This document shows positions 1 through 7,681 of a stretch of DNA of 64,000 nt, piece by piece. The DNA is from Flavobacteriales bacterium. Lineage in GTDB: Bacteria > Bacteroidota > Bacteroidia > Flavobacteriales > Flavobacteriaceae. Position 1 is the first letter of the stretch. The number at the start of each line of letters is the position of its first letter. The notes under the pieces were generated by a model. That model was given only the letters and a program-made list of their open reading frames with translations. It was not told the origin of the DNA and did no database searches. The stretch lies in assembly GCA_013205245.1 (NCBI GenBank), contig JABMNH010000062.1, forward strand, positions 1-64,000, in the 5' to 3' direction. The translations under genes and the position numbers were made by a program.

Positions 1-10
1 CTATCATATA

Positions 11-123
11 TTGCAAGGTTTATACCACAATATACCACTTTCCTTGCAATTTAAGCCTTAATAAAACGTCTAATAATCAACATAAATTGCTGAATAATAA
101 AATAGTAAATAGTTATTAAGGCT
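11..123. repeat. Two neighbouring inverted repeats in the left-edge intergenic region
   Basis: TTGCAAGG at 11-18 is mirrored by CCTTGCAA at 42-49, and AGCCTTAATAA at 54-64 by TTATTAAGGCT at 113-123. Both are perfect by eye. Their role is unknown: they could be the end of an upstream transcript, protein-binding sites, or a small non-autonomous element. No gene is visible in 1-198. Confidence 0.4.
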
Positions 124-198
124 CGACTAAGTAATTACTTTACAAAAGAAATAGAATGGAATTAAAAAAAATCATTTACTTTGTAAAGCAGATTCTTT

Positions 199-1446
199 AT
201 GAAGAACACCAAAAAATTTCCAACCAAATATGCCATCCGATTTCTTGTAGGTCTGGTATTTGCTGTATTCACAAAACTTTTTAGAATTAAAAAGAACATG
301 CCTCTCGAAGTTCTAAAGTTAAAACCACCTTATTTGGTATTAGGTAATCATGTGGGTTATTGGGATCCTTTTATAATGGGATATTTTTTACCCCATTTTA
401 CGCATTTCATTTCTTCAGATACCACACTTCGCAGTCCTTTTATTCGATTTTTTATAACACGTTTGGGCACTATCCCAATAAAGAAAAATATACGTGATAC
501 CAAAGCCATAAGGGGTATAATTTCGGTAATCAAACAAGAGGAGAATGTCGGCATATTTCCAGAGGCATTGAGAAGCTGGTCTGGGAGTAGTTTTAAAATA
601 GATCCTTCTATTGTTAAGCTCATTAAGTTTTTAAAGGTTCCTGTGGTTGTACCTGTAATAAAGGGAATGAGTCTTTTTAATCCGCGATGGTCAACAAAAT
701 TAAGGTATACCAGGGTAGAAGTAGATTATAAATTGGTATTTACTACCGATACTTTAGAGCAACTATCTCACAGTGCGGTTTACGATAAATTAAATGCGGC
801 TCTACATCATGACGAGGTGGCCTATCAGCGAAAGCATATGCACAAAATATATTCCAGAAACAAGGCAGAGCATATTGGTCACGCCTTATATGTGTGCCCT
901 AGTTGTTATGCTATTGATAGTTTTAGAGCTGCCGGAAATAATTTTAGTTGTACCGATTGCCATTATGATATTCATATTGATGTGTATGGTTTTTATAAGC
1001 GGATTTCTAAGGGGGAGTTGTTTTTTAACAATATAAGAGATTGGTATAATTGGGAAGAAAAGTGGTTGCTCAATTATGTAAACAACAAGTTTGATAATAA
1101 AAGTGCCAATGTGATTTTTGAAGATAAAAATTCAAAATTCTTTCACAGCAGTTCTGATGGCGAAATGGATTTTATAGATACTGTAAATTTAAAATTATAT
1201 ACCGACAAAATTGAAATAGAAAGCCTTTCTAACAAGAAAAGAATTATCCTGAATTTTGAAGATTTACAAACCATTAATCCACAAATAAACGAACGAATAG
1301 AAATTTATTATGCCGATGAAGCCTACCGATTTGTAGGAGAAGGAGCAGGTGTTTCTGGGCTTAAATGGGAAGTGGCCGTTAATGCCCTATGGAAAAAGCT
1401 AGGACAGAATCATAAACTATCAGTCTATATTGAACAAGACAAATAA
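199..1446 (+). CDS. PlsC-type 1-acyl-glycerol-3-phosphate acyltransferase family protein with internal zinc ribbon
   Basis: Predicted membrane-associated acyltransferase of the PlsC/LPLAT family, which transfers acyl chains in phospholipid or related lipid synthesis. The HxxxxD catalytic motif is visible as NHVGYWD (H51, D56). The usual FPEGTRS substrate motif appears as FPEALRS (about 120-126), a variant. After the acyltransferase domain comes a CxxC-(14)-CxxC zinc-ribbon-like motif (C233, C236, C251, C254), then about 160 residues I do not recognise. At 415 residues it is far longer than a typical 240-residue PlsC. A hydrophobic stretch lies at about 13-27. It stands alone, and the following operon runs the other way. 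The substrate cannot be deduced. Confidence 0.72.
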   Translation: MKNTKKFPTKYAIRFLVGLVFAVFTKLFRIKKNMPLEVLKLKPPYLVLGNHVGYWDPFIMGYFLPHFTHFISSDTTLRSPFIRFFITRLGTIPIKKNIRDTKAIRGIISVIKQEENVGIFPEALRSWSGSSFKIDPSIVKLIKFLKVPVVVPVIKGMSLFNPRWSTKLRYTRVEVDYKLVFTTDTLEQLSHSAVYDKLNAALHHDEVAYQRKHMHKIYSRNKAEHIGHALYVCPSCYAIDSFRAAGNNFSCTDCHYDIHIDVYGFYKRISKGELFFNNIRDWYNWEEKWLLNYVNNKFDNKSANVIFEDKNSKFFHSSSDGEMDFIDTVNLKLYTDKIEIESLSNKKRIILNFEDLQTINPQINERIEIYYADEAYRFVGEGAGVSGLKWEVAVNALWKKLGQNHKLSVYIEQDK

Positions 1447-1556
1447 ACCTTTGGGTTTAAACATTAATCCGTAAATATTAGCTCGGCGTGAATGGTGAGG
1501 TTAAGATGTTACTTGAAATCTTCGTAAATTATATTATTCAAATCAATATAATAACT

Positions 1557-1715
1557 TTAAATAAGTTCTTTCAATTTCTGAGCTGCAATTTCTGCTAAAA
1601 CTGCTTCATTTTGTCCTTGCCATGGTCTTTTGGCGCGATGCGGAGATACTAAAACCCATTCTCAGGTAAGGATGTTTAAACGTTTATGCGCGTAATCTTG
1701 TAAATCTGTATTCAT
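1557..1715 (-). pseudogene. galT: Remnant of galactose-1-phosphate uridylyltransferase (N-terminal fragment)
   Basis: Reading minus from an ATG at 1715, the frame gives about 17 residues, a TGA stop at 1664-1662, then [17 protein letters not shown] and about 17 more residues before TAA at 1557. This matches the very conserved GalT N-terminus ([24 protein letters not shown]). The stop sits where the family has a glycine, so one GGA-to-TGA change would explain it. Everything after about residue 52, including the HPH active site, is missing. It lies 7 bases after galK, the expected position for galT in a galactose operon. It is almost certainly a dead gene truncated by deletion. Confidence 0.85.
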
Positions 1716-1722
1716 ATTAAAA

Positions 1723-2877
1723 TTAATTATATTTTATTAATCCTGTTCCATTTGAAAGTTCAACAGAATAAATAGAACAATTTAAATTAAATTTATTTTT
1801 ATATGATTCGGAAACTTGTGATTTGAATGATTCTGTTTCTGTTTTTGCAATGAGATTAATGGTGCAGCCACCAAAACCACCACCCATCATTCGTGCTCCT
1901 AAAACATGGCTGTTTAATTTTGCTTGTTCTACGAGGAAATCTAATTCTTTACAACTTACTTTGTATTGATTTTGTAATCCATCATGTGAAGCGTAGATAA
2001 GGCTTCCCAGTGCTTTTAAATCGCGGTTTTCAATAGCTTTTGAAGCTTTAATAACGCGATCATTTTCCTGAATCACATATAGGGCTTTTTGATAGTTTTC
2101 ATCGGTAACCTTATCTTTAATAGATTCTAAATCATATTCTGTAGCATCACGAAGTGCTTTCACATTGAGCATACCAGCAATAGATTCACAAACAGAGCGT
2201 CTGTCATTATATGCACTATCAGACAAGCTATGTTTTACATTGGTGTTTATTAAAATGAGTTCATGGTTTTTAAAATCTATTTCAAATGGCTTTGATTTTA
2301 CGGTTCTGCAATCCAATAGTAAGGCATTGTTTTCTATGCCAAACATACTGGCATACTGATCCATAATACCACACTTGACCCCAACATAATTATGTTCGGC
2401 CTTTTGTGAGATTAAAATCATATCATGTTTAGAGAGTCCTAAATTAAAAATCTCATTCAATCCAAATACAACACTATTTTCTAATGCTGCTGAAGATGAC
2501 ATACCTGCACCACTTGGGATATTTCCTCCAAATAGTATATTGAAATTTCCAACAATTTTACTTCTGTTTTGAATTTCTGCAACCACACCAAGAATATAAT
2601 TTTGCCAGCTTCCTTGAGCCAAAGGTTTTATATTCTTTAAAGAAAACGCAATAGTTTCTTGTTTGTCAAATGCAAAAGCTGTTGATATACTTGAATCACT
2701 TTTTCCAATAGCAATCACAATACCTTTATTTACAGCCGCAGGAAAAACAAAGCCATCATTATAATCAGTATGTTCACCAATGATATTAATCCTGCCAGGC
2801 GAAAAAACCATGACAGGTTCGATTTGAAATTTCGCAATGAAACTATTCTTAATGGTATTAATTAACGCAGTATTCAT
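1723..2877 (-). CDS. galK: Galactokinase
   Basis: Phosphorylates alpha-D-galactose to galactose-1-phosphate with ATP in the cytoplasm (Leloir pathway, GHMP kinase family). Visible signatures are the galactokinase motif GRINIIGEHTDYNDG (residues 28-42), the GHMP phosphate loop PSGAGMSSSAALE (about 121-133), the catalytic-aspartate region GIMDQYAS, and the C-terminal GARMMGGGFGGCT motif. The 384-residue length is normal. It is third in a minus-strand operon after the regulator and galM (25-base gap from galM). The following galT is a remnant, so the galactose-1-phosphate product has no visible consumer here. Confidence 0.96.
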   Translation of the reverse strand: MNTALINTIKNSFIAKFQIEPVMVFSPGRINIIGEHTDYNDGFVFPAAVNKGIVIAIGKSDSSISTAFAFDKQETIAFSLKNIKPLAQGSWQNYILGVVAEIQNRSKIVGNFNILFGGNIPSGAGMSSSAALENSVVFGLNEIFNLGLSKHDMILISQKAEHNYVGVKCGIMDQYASMFGIENNALLLDCRTVKSKPFEIDFKNHELILINTNVKHSLSDSAYNDRRSVCESIAGMLNVKALRDATEYDLESIKDKVTDENYQKALYVIQENDRVIKASKAIENRDLKALGSLIYASHDGLQNQYKVSCKELDFLVEQAKLNSHVLGARMMGGGFGGCTINLIAKTETESFKSQVSESYKNKFNLNCSIYSVELSNGTGLIKYN

Positions 2878-2902
2878 CTCTAATCTAGTTTGTTATTTAT
2901 TA

Positions 2903-3799
2903 TTAGTATAGTTTAATGTTCCAATAGATATTATACGCATCATTAGGTTTTAATGTCTTTAATCCTATACCATTATTAAAACTATCTGAAACACCTGTAG
3001 TAGGTTCAATCGCAATTGTATTTGGATGTGCTGGTGTATATAATTGCAAAAAGCTGTCTTTTTCAGAGGAACTCAAAACAAAACTGTAATTAGGGGTTTC
3101 AAACAAAATTTCATTGGGGTCTAATACAAAACAATCATCTAGGGTTTTGTCTTTGATCATAAATTCATCATCAATATCTATATGTTTGATTCCGAGGGTA
3201 ATATTTCTTTTATTGAAAAAGATAGTTTCATTACTCTTAAAACTCAAAGAGCTTTTAAATAGATCACTGCTGTTAAAATAAGGATGCCAACCAATTGTAA
3301 AAGGGAATGTCTTGGTGTCTGTGTTTTTTACTGTAATATTTAAATCAATACTATCTTTGGTTAGAATATATTTTAAAATGACGGTATAAGTGTATGGAAA
3401 ACCTTTGGCGTAATTTTGTTCATCGTATTTAAGTTTAACCATTGCTTCATCTTTTGTGGTTTTTTGATCGATTAATTCAAATGTTTTGTTGTAAACCAAT
3501 CCGTGTATGGCATTATTTTCATCGGTTTGATTTATTTCAAATTGATAGTGCTTTTTCTCAAAAGTATACCTGCCATCTTCAATTCTATTGGCAAATGGAA
3601 ATAAAATAGAAGAGGCATAAGTAATATCATAAGTTAATGGATGTAAATTCTTTATAATATGCAGGTTGTTAATAGTTAACTCCTGTAAACTAGCACCTAA
3701 ATTTAAACATATTTTGGCATATGCCGTTTTTTGAGCATCTTCAATTTCAATAAAGTCAAGATTATTTATTAAATCTTGTGTATGTTTAATGACGTACAA
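2903..3799 (-). CDS. Aldose 1-epimerase (mutarotase) family protein
   Basis: Interconverts alpha and beta anomers of aldoses, probably galactose, feeding galactokinase. Family marks are FANRIEDGRYTF near residue 70, the histidine-bearing AIHGLVYN, and GWHPYFNSSD around 170, which carries the second conserved histidine. The 298-residue length is normal for the bacterial YihR/GalM-like branch. The start appears to be TTG at 3799: an in-frame stop lies three codons upstream and no ATG occurs near the N-terminus. It lies between the regulator (17-base gap) and galK. Specificity for galactose is inferred from context. Confidence 0.88.
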   Translation of the reverse strand: MYVIKHTQDLINNLDFIEIEDAQKTAYAKICLNLGASLQELTINNLHIIKNLHPLTYDITYASSILFPFANRIEDGRYTFEKKHYQFEINQTDENNAIHGLVYNKTFELIDQKTTKDEAMVKLKYDEQNYAKGFPYTYTVILKYILTKDSIDLNITVKNTDTKTFPFTIGWHPYFNSSDLFKSSLSFKSNETIFFNKRNITLGIKHIDIDDEFMIKDKTLDDCFVLDPNEILFETPNYSFVLSSSEKDSFLQLYTPAHPNTIAIEPTTGVSDSFNNGIGLKTLKPNDAYNIYWNIKLY

Positions 3800-3816
3800 T
3801 GTTGATTAATTTTAAG

Positions 3817-4815
3817 TTATAATGAATTTCTTAGTATTAAGGTATTAGTATTTTCTATCTGCAATTGTTCTTTATTAAGCAACATTTTTGCTAATCGCTT
3901 TCCCATTTTATTAAAATCTGTTGAGATGGTTGTAATGCCACCTTCTACTATTTCTTTGAGTAAAGTGTCATTATAAGAAATAATCCCAATATCTTTTGAA
4001 AGGATTAATTTGGTCTCTTTAATTTTCTTAATGATTCTTAATAAATCTTTATCTTCTGGAATTACATAAATATCCCCTTTTTCAGGAATTTGATCTTGAA
4101 TTGAATTAATAACCTCATTTTTAATACCACTTATAGAGCAAAATTTTCTAAAACCATCAAGCATGCCTTGGGGCTGTTTGTCATCATTAAAAAGCAAAAC
4201 TAATTTTTTATAGTTTTTAATAAGATGTAACGCTTTATTAAGGTTATTAATAATATCCATTTCAAAATTTTGATAAATGGCCGAATATTGAACTAGGTCA
4301 TTATGAATTTGATCTAAGATGTAAACCTTATCTTGTGGTAGTTTTTGTAGAATAAGATTTGTATTGTTGAAGTTGGCAGGCATAATTATATAATAATTAT
4401 AGTTGTCAATATTTTCGTTAATTAGTTTGCTAAAAACCTCATAATTAAAATGATGGAAATAGATGTCAACTTTTATATTATATCCAAGAGTGCTTATAAA
4501 GGAATTGTATAAATCTTCTTTAAATGAATTAAGCTCATCAAATAATAAAAATACTTTTTGAACAACTTCGATATTGTCGTTTATAATATAGTAGCCCTTC
4601 CCAACAACAGATTGAATAATACCTCTTGTTTTTAAATCGTTAAACGCCATTAAAACAGTATCTCTAGAAAGTTTATGAGTGTCTCTAAGACTATTTAAAG
4701 AAGGTAATTTATCTCCTTTTTTCAACGAGCCAGATAAAATGCCCTCTTCTATTGAAGCAATAATTTGCTTGTATTTAGGTAATCCGATTTTTTTCTTAAC
4801 GCTTATTATACTCAT
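3817..4815 (-). CDS. GntR-family transcriptional regulator with LacI-like sugar-sensing domain
   Basis: Likely controls the galactose operon. The N-terminal 75 residues form a GntR winged helix (LPKYKQIIASIEEGIL, GDKLPSLNSLRD, LSRDTVLMAFNDL, GKGYYI). The remainder resembles a periplasmic-binding-protein or LacI effector domain: GFRKFC, then DIGIISYNDT, then GGITTISTDFNKMGKRLA near the C-terminus. This arrangement is common for sugar regulators in Bacteroidota. It is the first gene of the operon, and a near-perfect 16-bp palindrome lies 32 bases upstream of its start, consistent with autoregulation. The ligand (galactose or a derivative) is inferred. Confidence 0.88.
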   Translation of the reverse strand: MSIISVKKKIGLPKYKQIIASIEEGILSGSLKKGDKLPSLNSLRDTHKLSRDTVLMAFNDLKTRGIIQSVVGKGYYIINDNIEVVQKVFLLFDELNSFKEDLYNSFISTLGYNIKVDIYFHHFNYEVFSKLINENIDNYNYYIIMPANFNNTNLILQKLPQDKVYILDQIHNDLVQYSAIYQNFEMDIINNLNKALHLIKNYKKLVLLFNDDKQPQGMLDGFRKFCSISGIKNEVINSIQDQIPEKGDIYVIPEDKDLLRIIKKIKETKLILSKDIGIISYNDTLLKEIVEGGITTISTDFNKMGKRLAKMLLNKEQLQIENTNTLILRNSL

Positions 4816-4819
4816 ATTG

Positions 4820-4862
4820 CAAATATATATATAAATTTTAAAACAAACTGGTAGATACTAGT
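4820..4862 (-). promoter_or_regulatory. Candidate promoter and operator of the galactose operon
   Basis: On the minus strand, TATATTTG (4827-4820) fits the Bacteroidota -7 element TAnnTTTG, and TTTG at 4847-4844 is a possible -33 element with a slightly short 16-base spacer. The palindrome ACTGGTAGATACTAGT (4847-4862; 7-base arms, one mismatch) adjoins the -33 element, a natural place for repressor binding. The -7 element ends only 5 bases before the ATG, so the transcript would be leaderless or nearly so. The region is AT-rich, so the -7 match could be chance. Confidence 0.5.
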
Positions 4863-4900
4863 AGGTGTGATTTTATATATAAAAAATTATCTAATAAAAA

Positions 4901-5881
4901 CTATTGCAATTTTGAGGGGGAGAAAAAGATAGATATCTCTAATTGTTTAGATTGGTTTAAAAATAGAAATTTCAAGTTATACGAAGACAAAAGACCATCT
5001 TTAAAGTATAACGTAACATTTTTATAAAGCCACTGTTCAAGATTACCACTATGATTAATTTTATCAGGATTTCCTAAAGCATATTTACAAGCTTCTTTTG
5101 TCATACCTACAATAACATTTTCGTTTAAAATAATGGTATATTTCTCAGGGTAATTATTTTTAATTAATAGATAATCGGCTTCAGATAAGGATGTTTTCTC
5201 AAAATCGGCTTTATAAACTAATACCTGATTATTGCTGCTATCTTTTAAAACATAAGAGATGGCATATAATTTATCATCGAGAGTAACTTTATCAATTTCC
5301 CATAATTTTTCTTCACCTGCAATAGCTTCAAACCCTTGCGTAATGTATATAATTGGATTGGTTAATTTTCGTAAGATATATTTTTTACCTAGTTTTTCAG
5401 TTTCTAACTTTTTAAAATAGCCGGCTACTAAAAACGGAAAAGAGTCTTCGTCAATATCATTATAAATAAAGTGAATAGTTTCATCAGTAACAGCATCAAA
5501 AAGCACCAATACTTGTTTAGCCGATTTTGATTTTATAATATCTTTAAGTAAAAAATAGCGGTTTGCCAATGCATTATAATCAGAAAAAATCCCTTTACTG
5601 TGTTTGTAAATATTAGGTGCTGCAAATTCAGATTTGTTAACATCAATAATAAATTTTTTGTAACCAAATTTTCTTAAATCCTCAGACTTGGGTTTTACAA
5701 ATAAATTTTGACCAATTAAAAGTGATATCTTTTTACCAGGATAATTATAGGTGCTGTCATAAACTGTTATAGACGTTTTTTTTTATAACTGTTGCTGTAG
5801 CCGATGTAGATGTAACACTTATTTGAGCACTAAGGATAGTGGTTAGCAAAAACAAGAGGAGAGGGATACTATTTTTCTCAT
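4901..5881 (-). pseudogene. Secreted BamE/SmpA-like protein, apparently broken by two homopolymer frameshifts
   Basis: The intact 3' frame runs from about 5760 to 4901 and ends with a BamE/SmpA-like segment (VGMTKEACKYALGNPDKIN ... EQWLYKNVTLYFKDGLLSS). An adjacent frame upstream encodes a signal-peptide-like stretch, IPLLLFLLTTILSAQ. The two frames join if the A9 run at 5777-5785 lost one base. The signal-peptide frame joins the ATG at 5881 if the A5 run at 5872-5876 gained one. With both corrections the protein is about 325 residues and secreted. A shorter protein could start at TTG 5569 (222 residues) but would lack export. It may be a real pseudogene or two sequencing errors. Function unknown. 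Confidence 0.6.
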
Positions 5882-5938
5882 AACCAGATTTTAAATATGA
5901 GCCATAAAGGTAATAAAAAGTGCCTAGTTTAGAAAGGT

Positions 5939-6589
5939 TTATGGCAATACATAAAAATAAATCGTCATAAAATGGCAAAAACTTCCTATTAAAACGAGTA
6001 AATGAAAGATGGCATGATTGTATGGTATCTTTTTAATACTGTACAATACAGCGCCAATAGTATACGAAATACCACCTGCAAATAACCATAAAACACCATC
6101 CATAGGTAAATTATTTAAAAGTGGTTTTATGGCAATAATTACCACCCATCCCATAAGGATATACATTACCGTAGACAGTATGTTGTATCTGTTTGTAAAG
6201 AAAAGTTTTAAAATTACGCCTGTCAATGCCAGTCCCCATGTAATGCCAAAAATAGTCCAACCCCAAGCACCATTTAATGTGACAAGTGTAAAAGGCGTGT
6301 AAGTTCCGGCAATAAGCACATAAATTGAAGCGTGGTCAAAAACATTAAGGCGTTCGCGTAATTTGGGTCTTTTGGCGTTGTGGTATAGGGTAGAGGCAAG
6401 GTATAAAATAATAAGGCTTGCACCATAAATACTAAAACTCACAATATGCCAAGCATTTCCATCTATACTAGAATGGATAACTAAAAATACTGTAGCAATA
6501 ACGCTTAAAATGAATCCTAGACCATGCGAAAGGACATTTAATCTTTCTTCTTTTGGTGGGTAATCAAGTTCTTCTTCTAAATTTTCCAT
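5939..6589 (-). CDS. Hemolysin III / YqfA (TrhA) family membrane protein
   Basis: Seven-helix integral membrane protein of the PAQR/hemolysin III superfamily. Bacterial members have been linked to membrane-energy homeostasis, and haemolysis is not established for most. Visible family blocks are LSHGLGFILSV, LYHNAKRP, DHASIYVLIAGTYTPFTLV, and the C-terminal HAIFHLLVLIGSFCHF, whose histidines with the first-helix histidine form the zinc site. I take the ATG at 6589 (MENLEEELDYPP), 4 bases after the rhodanese stop, rather than an upstream start inside that gene. Length 216 residues, normal. Probably co-transcribed with the rhodanese. Confidence 0.9.
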   Translation of the reverse strand: MENLEEELDYPPKEERLNVLSHGLGFILSVIATVFLVIHSSIDGNAWHIVSFSIYGASLIILYLASTLYHNAKRPKLRERLNVFDHASIYVLIAGTYTPFTLVTLNGAWGWTIFGITWGLALTGVILKLFFTNRYNILSTVMYILMGWVVIIAIKPLLNNLPMDGVLWLFAGGISYTIGAVLYSIKKIPYNHAIFHLLVLIGSFCHFMTIYFYVLP

Positions 6590-6593
6590 AAAT

Positions 6594-7043
6594 TTATTTT
6601 TCAACGTCAAAGTTGTCAGCTTTCCAGCCCACAATACCACTTTCTAAATTATATATTTTTTCATACCCATGTTCTTTTAAAAACAGGGTTGCCAAACCAC
6701 TTCTATGACCCGAATGACAATAAACAAGCACTGTTTTATCTTTGGCTAAAGCCTTTATTTTTGTAGTGAATTCGGTTTGGTTTTTCCAATCTACATTAAT
6801 AGCACCAGGTATATGACCTTTGTAATATTCTTGTGATGTTCTTACATCTAAAATTAATCCTGTATTGGCATCAATTAAAGTTTTGAAATCTTGCGCATTG
6901 ACATTTTTCGCAAATGAATTAAATGCAGTGGCGTCAATCTGTTTTTTTTGAGGTTCATCTTTTCTTTTATCAATAACTTCTTTACAACTAGCTAGCAAAA
7001 GACTTATAATAAAAAGGGACAGACAGGTTTTTAATAGTTTCAT
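6594..7043 (-). CDS. Rhodanese-like domain lipoprotein
   Basis: Single-domain rhodanese, predicted to be a lipoprotein: the N-terminus MKLLKTCLSLFIISLLLASC ends in a lipobox (LLASC, Cys20). The domain (about 45-149) shows LDVRTSQEYYKGHIPGAINV and the active-site loop VYCHSGHRSG with its persulfide cysteine. It may carry sulfane sulfur or act as a redox enzyme outside the cytoplasm; the substrate is unknown. It is followed within 4 bases by the hemolysin III gene. It is not near the sulfur operon at 27-29 kb, so a functional link is only speculative. Confidence 0.9.
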   Translation of the reverse strand: MKLLKTCLSLFIISLLLASCKEVIDKRKDEPQKKQIDATAFNSFAKNVNAQDFKTLIDANTGLILDVRTSQEYYKGHIPGAINVDWKNQTEFTTKIKALAKDKTVLVYCHSGHRSGLATLFLKEHGYEKIYNLESGIVGWKADNFDVEK

Positions 7044-7145
7044 AAATAGAAAGATTAAATGGGTATCAAAAATAGATATAATTTTTAAGAAATTTGAGAT
7101 ATATGATATTTAGAAACTTGTTAATTATTTTGCGTAATTAATTAT

Positions 7146-7153
7146 TATATTTG
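7146..7153 (+). promoter_or_regulatory. Candidate -7 element (TATATTTG)
   Basis: Matches TAnnTTTG 30 bases upstream of the DinB-like gene's ATG at 7184. No TTG at the usual -33 spacing was found; the nearest candidates leave 13 or 25 bases. Confidence 0.5.
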
Positions 7154-7183
7154 CGACTAAAGCCATTAAATTCAGCAATAAAA

Positions 7184-7681
7184 ATGATAAATGCCATAGA
7201 GAAAAATCTTTTAAGAGGTGTTACATTACTAAACACAATTACAGATAAACAGTATAATGATAAATCTGTGGCGCCTTATTATTCTAGCATTGGTGGACAT
7301 ATGCGTCATATATTAGATATTTTTGATTGTATTTTTGAAGGCTTGCCTAATAAAAAAATTGATTTGGCAGCACGCAAACGAAATGCTTCTGTTGAAGAAT
7401 ATACTTTAAATGGGCTTATTTATTTTGAAACTATTTTAGACAAATTAAAGAGCTTAAGGTATTCCGATTTTAACGAAATAGTTGAAGTTAAAGACGATTT
7501 AGGCTTGGGCGTTGTTGTTGTAAATTATACCGTAGCGGCCGCTTTAGCGCAAGCGCACAGTCATGCTACGCATCATTTTGCCAGTATTGGCTATATTATT
7601 TCTCAATTAGGCATTGAATTACCAGATGCCGATTTTGGATTTAATCCTACGACACCAAGATTACAAAATTTAGAAAACTAA
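7184..7681 (+). CDS. DinB-like (YfiT-type) putative metal-binding protein
   Basis: Small four-helix-bundle protein of the DinB/YfiT superfamily, whose members often carry a three-histidine metal site and act in thiol-dependent or unknown reactions. Visible candidate ligands lie in GGHMRHILDIFD (near residues 40-50) and AHSHATHHFASIGYI (about 125-140), with a conserved FGFNPTTP near the C-terminus. The ATG at 7184 (MINAIEKN) is preferred over an in-frame TTG at 7151 that falls inside the putative promoter. It converges with, and overlaps by 4 bases, the ATP-grasp gene. Reaction unknown. Confidence 0.7.
   Translation: MINAIEKNLLRGVTLLNTITDKQYNDKSVAPYYSSIGGHMRHILDIFDCIFEGLPNKKIDLAARKRNASVEEYTLNGLIYFETILDKLKSLRYSDFNEIVEVKDDLGLGVVVVNYTVAAALAQAHSHATHHFASIGYIISQLGIELPDADFGFNPTTPRLQNLEN

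Noticed and set aside
1447-1722. A complete small gene between the acyltransferase gene and galK
   Set aside because: Only a truncated galT remnant with an internal stop is present.
5757-5978. Separate small hydrophobic protein starting at 5978
   Set aside because: It overlaps the end of the hemolysin III gene, and its second half is the signal-peptide frame of the frameshifted BamE-like gene, so it is not an independent gene.
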